Below are positions 1-8,556 of a stretch of 39,025 bases of DNA, in pieces. The position numbers and the translations under genes are program-made. The number at the start of each line of letters is the position of its first letter. The first letter of the stretch is position 1. The DNA lies in assembly GCA_014885115.2 (NCBI GenBank), contig WKLE02001449.1, positions 1 to 39,025 of the forward strand. The letters are read 5' to 3'. The notes below the pieces were generated by a model. The model was not told the DNA's origin, made no database searches, and was given only the letters and a program-made list of their open reading frames with translations. Source of the DNA: Asterionellopsis glacialis (Eukaryota; Bacillariophyta; Plagiogrammaphyceae; Rhaphoneidales; Asterionellopsidaceae).

Positions 1-540
1 ACTCAACTCCCAAGAACCCTAATTTCAAAATGACTGGTAATATGTCAAAATAATATTCTTTGGGGTCGATACAAATCACTGTGTCAATCGATGCTAACAA
101 GTTTATGGGAGCAAAAAACGTTAAACTTCTGACCATCTCTGTCGATCTCTTGCGCGATCTACTGCCTATCAGCTTGTCATCTATCTCATAGCTCAGTCAA
201 GCATCCCAAAAAGTGGAGTGATCCTGCTCGTACACAGACTGCACGCGAGTACAGCATATATGTAGGACCTGGTTCGTAGGACTATATGAGTACCAACCGT
301 CTTCCCCTTTAGCACTCCAACAAATCACAACATCATCAGAACATTGTTCGTGAACATGTACGAGCAACGAGCACATTAGGACTACTACATAATCTAAATC
401 CCGCTTTCTCGTTCGACGATATGAGAGAGTGTACAGAAACTCACAACGCTCAAAGCGGATATCAAAGCATCAATTAATTTTATTGTACGAGTACTCCGCT
501 GTCGTCGTCCTTCCATTCAGTGTGATTTACCAAAACAGTG
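1..540. other. Upstream non-coding region
   Basis: I see no gene, RNA or mobile-element signature here. It is the 5' flank of the dioxygenase-like gene that starts at 541 and presumably holds its promoter and leader, but I cannot point to a TATA or initiator element with confidence. Confidence 0.4.
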
Positions 541-1581
541 ATGTATAAAAATGTTGGACGAAAATGTCGGATTGCCATGTTAAGCTTTCTTTGTAGGTAT
601 GTTACTCAACATAGTTTTGCTGCCGCAGACGATTTTAATCATATGATTTGTAGTACGAATAATGTATTTGAAGACGACAATGCTGCTGCTGAGGATGTTG
701 CTGTTGTTGGATCATCACCACCAATTACTACACGTGATGCAATGGGTCCATTTTATACAGATGATACACCATGGACGAATCGTATTGCTCCTGAAGACCA
801 ATTAGTAATATCATCCAATCGATTAGTAGTAGAAGGTTTGATTGTTGGACGAAATTGTGAATCTGTCGGAACAAAAATTTTAATTGAACCGTGGTATGCT
901 GGTTTGCCAGATACTCAAGGCAATTTGTATTCACCAAAAGTGGGCGGTGATAAGCGATACCGTGGACGTTTTTATAGTGATGCATGTGGAAAATTTCAAT
1001 ACATCCAAACATTTCCTGAAATATATCAACAAAGAGATATACGGCATGTCCATTTGAAATTTAGCATTGCTCAAACAACGGATGAGGAGGCAGAAGAAGA
1101 AATGTATTCACTTGTAACACAAATGTACTTTCGAGATTTTATACCCTCGAAATATAACGGGTATTTACAAGGCCGCGATAGTCAAATTGTTGACATTATC
1201 ACGAACACAACAACCGGTGAAAAAAAAGTATTCATGACTGTTGTTTTAGATCTGGATGAGACGGATTTGCCTAACAAAAATACCACTTCTTGTACAGAAC
1301 ACAACAAAAATGATGGTTCATCATTGGTGTCGTCGCCTCCAACTATTTCAAAATCGCCAACATTGTTGCCCCCATCATCACCTCTGTTATCTACGCCATC
1401 ATCTCCTCCGACAACGAGTTCAACCAAAAATGATGCATTACAACCACAGCTTTCCATATCACCAACATTTACATCTCAGTTACCAACATCCACGTCAGTT
1501 GCAGCAATAAATACCCTGTCAAAGGTGGTTAGAACGGGTACTGCTATAGCATTTGTACTGTTTTGCTATTACACCTGTTAA
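541..1581 (+). CDS. Secreted intradiol ring-cleavage dioxygenase-like protein
   Basis: Single-exon ORF of 346 aa. The ATG at 541 is used; an internal Met at residue 13 begins a better signal peptide (hydrophobic stretch, then Ala-Ala-Ala). The core resembles extracellular members of the intradiol dioxygenase family (non-haem Fe(III), cleave catechol rings between the hydroxyls): GPFY at residues 69-72, an Asn-Leu-Tyr (Tyr130) after a Gln-Gly stretch, an Arg-Gly-Arg-Phe strand, and the PEIYQQRDIRHVHLKF segment with Tyr162, His169 and His171. The two Tyr and two His match the family's iron ligands, and the short Tyr-to-His spacing matches the secreted fungal-type subgroup rather than bacterial catechol dioxygenases. 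Residues about 250-325 are Ser/Thr/Pro-rich, and the last ~18 residues are hydrophobic, suggesting a GPI or membrane anchor. Substrate unknown. The fold assignment is by motif only. Confidence 0.72.
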   Translation: MYKNVGRKCRIAMLSFLCRYVTQHSFAAADDFNHMICSTNNVFEDDNAAAEDVAVVGSSPPITTRDAMGPFYTDDTPWTNRIAPEDQLVISSNRLVVEGLIVGRNCESVGTKILIEPWYAGLPDTQGNLYSPKVGGDKRYRGRFYSDACGKFQYIQTFPEIYQQRDIRHVHLKFSIAQTTDEEAEEEMYSLVTQMYFRDFIPSKYNGYLQGRDSQIVDIITNTTTGEKKVFMTVVLDLDETDLPNKNTTSCTEHNKNDGSSLVSSPPTISKSPTLLPPSSPLLSTPSSPPTTSSTKNDALQPQLSISPTFTSQLPTSTSVAAINTLSKVVRTGTAIAFVLFCYYTC

Positions 1582-2335
1582 TTATTATAGTGTGAAACGT
1601 ATGTATCTATTTTCTGGCCTGAATTTTACTGCTAGATCATAACTGTATTCCATTAAGGCCCGGCATTTCCTACCCATCACTATATGCTCACCGGGGCACC
1701 ATTCTTGGGGACCACTAGCTCTAGTGCGTTTTCAGATTTAATTTCATGGCAGGGATATGAAAGACGACAAACTTTGGATTTCATCGGTTTTGGATGTCTT
1801 CCATGTGATCCGAGTTCCATTCCTCTGATACTTCCATCGAAAAGCCTCTTAAACTTGTAACACCAGAAAGCCTCTTTGGTACTTTCCCTGGGATCAGGGC
1901 ATCAGAGCTTCCTCGTCTCCATCCTCTAATGTTTCAATTAAAAATCTGCTCAACCTTGTAGCACCAGAAAACCTTTTCAGTGATTCGCCTGACATCAGGA
2001 ACGACGCACTAGTTTTAGTTTTTCATCAATCAGGCAGCTCTGTTCATTCTAATATTGCTCGGAAAGAAGTCAAAGACTAGATCAGTGTTGGCACTCCTCG
2101 AAAGGGTGAAACCCAATGAAGCGCACGAGGCCCCTGCTCAGGGGTGTACTTTTCCCAGCATGGTCTCTCTACTTTAGGCAGAGGGTCAGGTGCTCAAAGA
2201 CGAAGTTTTACATGTTGTTTTTCTTTTAAATACATAATTCAAATTAGAAAATTGCTTTACTATAAAATTACTCCAACAATACTACATAAAAAATAAATAC
2301 TAAGAGATATTTCATTCCCATTGATGACTAGCTAG
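1582..2335. other. Intergenic region with diverged direct repeat
   Basis: Convergent 3' space between the dioxygenase-like gene and the minus-strand tail-anchored protein. No coding frame is convincing. It contains a diverged direct repeat (1824-1999, listed separately) and a short GC-rich hairpin around 2130-2146 of unknown meaning. Confidence 0.4.
1824..1999. repeat. Diverged direct repeat, two copies about 101 bases apart
   Basis: Copies at about 1824-1899 and 1924-1999. They share a core reading cttgtarcaccagaaarcct and end in an xATCAGG box. Similarity is moderate with a few substitutions per ten bases, so this is an old duplication. No coding or RNA family recognised. Confidence 0.5.
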
Positions 2336-2920
2336 CTAAGGCACAGTCCAGGAAAGGAGGAGCATGATCGCAAAACTTGTACCAACTAACGCCCATGCCA
2401 GTCGGATATCAACATAGTCATCATGAGATACACCTGTATGCGCCCCATCACCTCCGTGGCAACAGAAATAAAGACCGCAAGGTGTTTGTGTGGCGTCATC
2501 CACCTCTCGCAAAATCTTCTGATAAATGTCGGGATGGACCGTTAGGGCATACTGAGGGTCTACCTCGTGGTCATAAAATGCCTCTGCGGCGTAATATAGC
2601 ATTCCGTTTTCGTTGTCATCCAAATTGGGATCAGTGACCAGTTTAACATTGTCCAACAGCTGCGTGGGGACCAAATCATACTCAGTGCCGTGTTCAATGA
2701 ATGATTTAGTACGTCGAAAGCTAGTCCAAATATTTTGTTTGCTCACCCCTTTATTGCCCAAGTGGAAGCTACGGGGGCTACTCCCATCGTCACTATTGGT
2801 TGGTGATCCAGGCAAGGAAAGCTCGTCGTCTGTAGATCGCCCATCCGTCGAACCATAACTGATGTTAGTCAATTGCGAAAAGGAGACTTTACTTTTAATA
2901 TCTTGATCTTCGCCACTCAT
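2336..2920 (-). CDS. Predicted tail-anchored membrane protein, unknown function
   Basis: 194-aa single-exon ORF; the frame continues upstream to 2971 but the first ATG is at 2920. The N-terminal half is Ser/Asp/Gly-rich and probably disordered. The middle is more structured (acidic, with Tyr-Tyr-Ala-Ala-Glu-Ala-Phe-Tyr-Asp-His around residues 110-120), followed by a Cys-Cys-His-Gly-Gly patch. The last ~20 residues form one hydrophobic helix ending almost at the stop, the arrangement of a tail-anchored protein inserted post-translationally into ER, mitochondrial or plastid membrane. No family recognised. It is transcribed divergently from the CLC gene with 435 bases between the two ATGs, so they may share a promoter region. 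Confidence 0.6.
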   Translation of the reverse strand: MSGEDQDIKSKVSFSQLTNISYGSTDGRSTDDELSLPGSPTNSDDGSSPRSFHLGNKGVSKQNIWTSFRRTKSFIEHGTEYDLVPTQLLDNVKLVTDPNLDDNENGMLYYAAEAFYDHEVDPQYALTVHPDIYQKILREVDDATQTPCGLYFCCHGGDGAHTGVSHDDYVDIRLAWALVGTSFAIMLLLSWTVP

Positions 2921-3355
2921 ATCTCTTATTGTTCTGATTGTTAATCTGTCAAGGTGTTGATTGAATTTCAATATTGCAGCAAGGATTCTGCAAAAGCTCT
3001 TGATGTCAACAACTCGTTATTGTTCTGTTTTCCTGTCCGCCAAACTACTGTTAGTTCTAATTCTCTAGTTCTACTTGTTGTCACTGATCGCTGTACCTGG
3101 TACGCGTAAGGTACGTACAATTATTACTACAAACAGTATCTGCAGCTTCCGCCCACAAAACGGAACTTTTCTGATCGGCAGGTTCGCATTCCCGAAAGAT
3201 ACTTATTGTTCCGAAGACAGATGTAAATTATTGTAAGAGATCCGTATATAGGACAAAATGAAATTACTCTATTTTTGTATTCTGTAGTTTCACTCAAATT
3301 TTGTTCCGTGCTCCTTTAGACGGAACCGGAAGACGGGACTTGAAGTTATTTTACG
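2921..3355. promoter_or_regulatory. Divergent intergenic region of tail-anchored protein and CLC genes
   Basis: 435 bases lie between two diverging start codons, so both promoters must be here. No specific element is identified. A short self-complementary stretch (GGTACGCGTAAGGTACGTAC) lies around 3098-3118. Confidence 0.35.
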
Positions 3356-5834
3356 ATGACAAGAATTCGCTTGCAGTCAAGTGCCATCCGGCATGACAGT
3401 TTTGGTGGCGGTGGTGATGAAGGACACCAACACAACGAGAAACAATTTGATTCTCTTACGTACGTGAACGATGAATCCGATGCTTGGAGAGCTGCATCTG
3501 CAACGGAGCATTACAAAAATCGCGGAAATTATTGGAACGTTGGCAAGGCGGAGACCTTCATGCGTTATGTACTCCTTACGGTGGTCGGAGTGGCCCAGGC
3601 TTGTGTTGCATATTTCACAAATATTACCTCAATGTATCTCATTACACACAAGTATGAGTATGTGTATTCGCTCTTGGAAAAAGGTATGGCGATTAGAGCC
3701 TTTGGAAGTTTCCTGTCTTATCAACTTCTCTTTGCCGCATTGGCTTCTGCTTTTGTATGGATCGAGCCTGTAAGTGCTGGCTCGGGCATTCCAGAAGTCA
3801 AATGTTACCTGAATGGGATTGATTTGCCTCGTGTTGGCAATCCCAAAACCCTCGTTTGCAAAGTTTTGGGAGTGATTGGCTCAGTGGTGGCAGGGTTACC
3901 TGTGGGAAAGGAAGGTCCTATGGTCCACTCAGGGGCTGTCGTGGCAACAACTGTCTCGTCGCGTAAAACTCGCAATGATGTCCAAAAGCGTGATTTTGTT
4001 GCCTGTGGAGCAGCTGCTGGAGTCTGCACCGCGTTTAGTGCTCCTATTGGTGGCATCCTCTTCGCCTTAGAGGAAGGAACTAGTTATTGGAGTCCGTCCT
4101 TGACGTGGAGAACTTTCTTTTGTTCTATGATTGCCCTTACGTCCCTGTATGTACTCAATACCATTGGCAGTGCCTTTGGTAAGGTTGGTTTCAACAAACT
4201 CTTCTCATTTGGAAACTTTGTTTTTGAGGGAGATGAATCGAGTTATGCAGTCTTTGAACTCTTTCTGTTCTGTATTATAGGCGTGATCGGAGGGCTCATA
4301 GGGGCTGTTTTTAATGATACCAATGAACGGATTACCAAGTGGCGGATCAAAAATGTCAATTATTGTAAACGGAGACGCTTGATGGAAGTCTTATTTGTTT
4401 CGCTATTGGTATCACTGGTGTCGTTTCTGCTGCCCCTTGTTTGGGTCAAATGCACGCCCCTCCCTGTACCGAGGCACGGAGATGCCGACCGAGAAATGGA
4501 TTTGATTGAATCATTGGTTCCTTTTCGTTGCAAGGCGGGAGAAGAATACAACGAAATTGCTTCTCTAATCTTAACTGATGCTGGTGATGCTATACGCCTA
4601 TTATTCCACCTCCACCAACATGCCTTTAGCACAGGCGCTTTGATTTTATTCTTTATATTTTATATTTCCTTGGCCGTGGTGGTTTATGGTATTGCTGTGC
4701 CCTCAGGTCTCTTTGTCCCTTCCCTCTTATCAGGAGCCGCGTTTGGTAGACTCTTTGGGAATCTGGCACAGAAGCTGTATCCTAATCTTGCGTTTAGCAA
4801 TACATATGCTCTGATTGGTGCTGCGGCGGTCCTGGGTGGGATGGCACGAATGACCATTTCTCTGACTGTTATTTTATTGGAATGCACTGGTAATGAGCAA
4901 TTTGTTCTACCTCTCATGATCACGTTAATGACGGCACGTATCACAGGATCATTGTTTAATGAAGATCTATATCACATTCATATTCATATGAAGAAGGGCA
5001 TACAATTTCTCGAATCCGAACTACGATGTATTACCCGACAACACAGGTACAGCACAATATTTTTTGCTTTGATTATCACTCCAGGATGATGTACATTTCT
5101 CAATCCTTTCATACCTTATACTTGATATTTTCTACATACACAGTTTGGTTGCCGGTCAAGTTATGTCCGAAAACGTGATTTTTGTACGCCCTATTGAAAA
5201 GGTGGGTGTAGTTTATGATATCCTCATGTCTTGTACGCACACCAACTTTTGCGTGGTAGACACAGAAGATAAAAGTACGCTTTACGGGACAATAGGTCGC
5301 AATTCATTGGTTGTGTTGCTTCAACAACGGGCTTTTGGTCGTCCTCGAGCAGTAGTGGACGACGAAGATGACACCTTTAGTTGCAATTACTTGTCTGTAG
5401 AGGGGGAAAGTACAAAGTACTACCCCTTGGTTCAATGGGAAGTTCTCGAAAAGTCTTATCCCAAATACCCTTCGGCGTCTGCTCTACGAATTAGTAAAAA
5501 AGAGCGAAACTTTTTGATTGATCTTCGGCCCTACGCTAACACGGCACCCGTGGCGGTACAAGAAGCATCCTCAGTCTCGGTAAGTGTTTCTATGCACGTT
5601 CTTTTTGATGGGCTCAAACTTTCTTGAAAATGCTAAAAGATATATTTACACATTTTGTATCTGCCTCCATTCGTTGACGTACAGAGAACCTACCAACTAT
5701 TCCGCAGTCTTGGTCTTCGTTTCCTACCCGTTGTGAATAAGTACAACCAGGTAGTTGGAGTAATCACTCGGGCAGACTTGACACCACATGCACTAGCCAA
5801 CATGATGCTCAAGCAAGGAAAGAAAAAGCACTGA
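3356..5834 (+). CDS. CLC-6/7-type chloride/proton exchanger (three exons)
   Basis: Exons 3356-5046, 5144-5579 and 5685-5834 join in phase across two GT-AG introns (97 and 105 bases) to give 758 aa, close to the usual 750-800 of intracellular CLCs. Selectivity motifs are intact: GSGIPE at 142-147 (Ser, as in chloride rather than nitrate transporters), GKEGP at 184-188 with the gating Glu186, and GLFVP at 451-455. The Leu-Glu-Glu-Gly at 238-241 supplies the 'proton glutamate' that marks exchangers rather than channels. The loop with KRDFVACGAAAGV resembles ClC-6/7 more than plasma-membrane ClCs. The C-terminus carries two CBS domains, CBS1 from about residue 566 and CBS2 from 710 (exon 3). The likely location is a vacuolar, lysosomal or other endomembrane, coupling Cl- movement to acidification. 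Location is inferred from family. Confidence 0.93.
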
Positions 5835-5978
5835 CTCTTCTCTAAAGTGGTATATGTACTGTATTGTTTTGTATTGAAAACTATAGCATCAGATTTTAGT
5901 TCCTACGCGTCTTTTGGTGCTTTACGTGTCTGCCTGCCTGCCTTAAGAATAGATCATCTAGTGACAATCCAGTTCGTT

Positions 5979-6663
5979 TCAGATCACGTTTTTCCTTGGA
6001 AATGCTTTGATTTTCTTACGATTTTTAGATAGTTGCATTGCCCATTCTAATTCTTGTGGTACTAAATGTCGAAGAAATTCACCCTGTTTTAAATCACCTA
6101 ATTGTATAACACCATGACGTTCACGCCGTAATTCTATCAAAAGATGTCCACAATTTTCCAAAATATCTTCAAACAGGTGTTTGAACTTCTTGATGATTTC
6201 ATTCCGTCGCTTATTACGTTAAAGCGGAAGATTGTATGTAGAAGGAAAAAAGGTCTGTAAAAGACCAATTCCATCCAAATTGTTGAAATTCAAAAAATCA
6301 ACAAGCTCTTCCATATCTATTGACGTGAAAAATCAGAGGGCACGTCGTGAAAGAGTATCTTGTTGGAGTGCTCAAATAAAGCTGATGCCACGGATTTTTT
6401 CAATGGCTGTCCATGTTGAAAAGTCATTTTGATTAACTCCTGGAATATCTGGTATGCAATACTAAACCTTTGACGAACTCGATTTGCCATGAAATTTGTC
6501 GCAGCAGTTCGAAGATTCTGTTCAGTTGGATTTGTGTCTTGGTGAACACTTAGATCGGTTTTGTAGGTTTCTAGCTTGAAAAGTTTAAGTAAAGGGCCTG
6601 ACTTTTGATGAATGGATTTTGACATCAAGGCAACATGATCTGGATTTCGTACTTGAACAAGTG
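5979..6663 (-). pseudogene. Decayed protein-coding gene, unknown family
   Basis: On the minus strand, coherent protein-like sequence runs from a possible splice acceptor at 6664 to a stop at 5979, but it is broken. The first frame (about 6663-6317, including ALVQVRNPDHVALMSKSI) stops; a one-base shift continues it through MEELVDFLNFNNLDGIGLL; a TAA follows near 6218; the same frame then runs on through IELRRERHGVIQLGDLKQGE and LVPQELEWAMQ to the end. The composition (helical, charged) is that of an ordinary soluble protein. I do not recognise the family. Either a pseudogene or a real gene with an assembly indel and a missed intron. Confidence 0.4.
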
Positions 6664-7384
6664 CTATTTAAACGGCTCGAAAATAAAAAGCCCCAAGAGA
6701 AGGATCCGACCATGAAAAAACTCTCGAGAAGGCCCTGGAAAGTTTGGCAAACTCAAAATACCAATAAATGGCAGACAAGAAGAATCCAACAAGAATTTAA
6801 ACAAGAAGTTTGGAGGCACTGAGAGCCTCTACTGTGTTGACGTAAAGCATTTCGATACTGACAGTGAAGAAGCTGTGAACGGTGAGCTACTGTCTGTGCA
6901 GAGAGACAAAACATAAGAGTCCACCCACACAAAGTAATACGTATATGTATAGACGGGTCTTCCAAGCTTGCGGAATAATCCGAACTTATTCTTTACTTCG
7001 GGGCTGCGGGAAAATACAGATGTCATGTATTTTAAAAAATTCATGACCTTTCCCTAGAAAAGGATATTTTATCTAGAATATGTACGAAGCGCAGCAAGTG
7101 TTATCTGTTTTTCGAATTTCTAAATGATATTTTGCATAGTTCATGTATAGTAGAAAATGGATTGCTTGTTCATCAATTCACTGTAAGATAATCTAATCTT
7201 TTCATAAGATTGAGACCTTTGCTGTGTTGAACTTGAACTATGAATCTTTCAGTTTACAAATCAACTCCCAAAGCAGAAGGTTGAGATCACATCTCTATCT
7301 CCATATCATTGTGAGAGCAGGTCGCTGTACATCGTAAAGAACCATCTATTTGGAGGGAGACACCATTTGTGTGTTTGGTGTTTG
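6664..7384. other. Gene-free stretch
   Basis: Short ORFs on both strands here have no protein-like character. It is the 5' flank of the decayed gene on one side and the 3' flank of the TMEM45-like gene on the other. Nothing else seen. Confidence 0.35.
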
Positions 7385-8424
7385 TCATGTAATAGGAAAC
7401 GTTTGAGTTTCTTCAATGTGGATTGATTCCTCCTTTTCTTCTCTTCCAGCATCATTCTTCACGGTTCTGTAAAGGTTGTGTTTTTCAGTGGCAGGACTCT
7501 CTGCATAGTAATATGTGGCTGACCAGAATCCATCATTCCCAAAGAAAACTGCAGTGGTAGTACAAATGACCACGAGGCTACATGCTTGGCACACAAATAG
7601 AGGGGCTACATGACTTCGTGGAGGCCAGTCCTCTACACGTTTGTACAAATGGGAAGGATCTCCAAACTCAAAGAATAGATATGACATTGTCCAGACCCAG
7701 ATCCCCTGCAATAGAATCAGGGCATAAACTGCAACACCCATTTCGACATTTCGGGGATTCCATACGGAATAAGCCAACAAAACCGCTGTAGCTAAATTTA
7801 TATTTGCCAACACTTCATGAGCATCTCTCATTGAGCCAGGTTGAAATTTTGCATGATCCTTGAATATGATAAATGTGAAAAAGAACGAGAGTGCATAACA
7901 TAGACGGGAGGTATCAGGTGGCACCCATTTACGAGACTCGTAGTATCCCACAACTCCAATGGTAAAGAAGGAAAAGAATACTCCCAGATGACCAAGGTAG
8001 TGAAAGAAGGCGTGTGACTCGTCGTTAATACTAAGACACAAGTGTGTAAGCATTAACAAATAGAATGCAACAGCTGTTGAGAATTGTGAATACGTCACAG
8101 GAAATAGTATTTAGATGAAGGCAACAACACATATGATTATTTGACGTACACACCACCATATAGACCGTGTATAAGAATTCCTAGAACACCAGCGAGACAT
8201 ACAGCGATGGAAATTCTACGTAACGTCCCAATGTTTTGTTCAGGAAAGGATTCATTCAATGTATGATGCCGAGCCCGATGGAATGATAGCATGAGCAGAC
8301 CTACACCAAATAATATGTAGAATGATCCGCTGATGAGATGCCCGCCACCTCCACCCCGGGGTCGGACGGATCGTTCGACATCGTATGCGTCGAGAGGTGT
8401 CCAGTCATTGTTTGTTGTTGCCAT
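7385..8424 (-). CDS. TMEM45/DUF716-family multi-pass membrane protein
   Basis: Two exons, 8424-8154 and 8073-7385, joined across an 80-base GT-AG intron (phase 1), giving 319 aa. The N-terminal ~30 residues are hydrophilic, then come GGHLISGSFYILFGVGLL (first membrane segment, with the His-x-x-x-Gly-x-x-x-Leu-x-x-Gly start typical of DUF716), about six further hydrophobic helices, and conserved-looking His residues (HAFFHYLGHLGVFF and FKDHAK). The ALILLQGIWVW segment matches the late Leu-Leu-Gln-Gly-x-Trp motif of TMEM45 proteins. The C-terminal ~40 residues are acidic and hydrophilic. Function of the family is poorly defined. Assignment rests on motif pattern and topology. The ATG at 8424 is the first in frame. 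Confidence 0.68.
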
Positions 8425-8556
8425 CAGTAGTGCAGATGATCTTTTGGCTATCGTGGGCTGATGTCTGCTAACGCTCCCCTGCTCTGGATCAGGTCTCTAG
8501 GTAGAGAGACTACAGTAGTCTACCTGGAACTAACTAACTCTGTTCTGAAGCCTATG
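8425..8556. other. Short 5' flank of TMEM45-like gene abutting LINE relic
   Basis: About 130 bases between the TMEM45-like start codon and the end of the retrotransposon relic. A run of seven T at about 8574-8580, just inside the relic, may be the trace of a minus-strand poly-A tail. Confidence 0.25.

Noticed and set aside
2124..2150. GGCCCCTGCTCAGGGG resembles the central part of U6 snRNA
   Set aside because: The flanking U6 landmarks (ACAGAGA box, GAUUAGCAUGG) are absent; it is simply a hairpin.
3178..3200. GGTTCGCATTCCCG looks like a tRNA T-loop/B box
   Set aside because: No A box or acceptor-stem pairing at the right distance on either strand.
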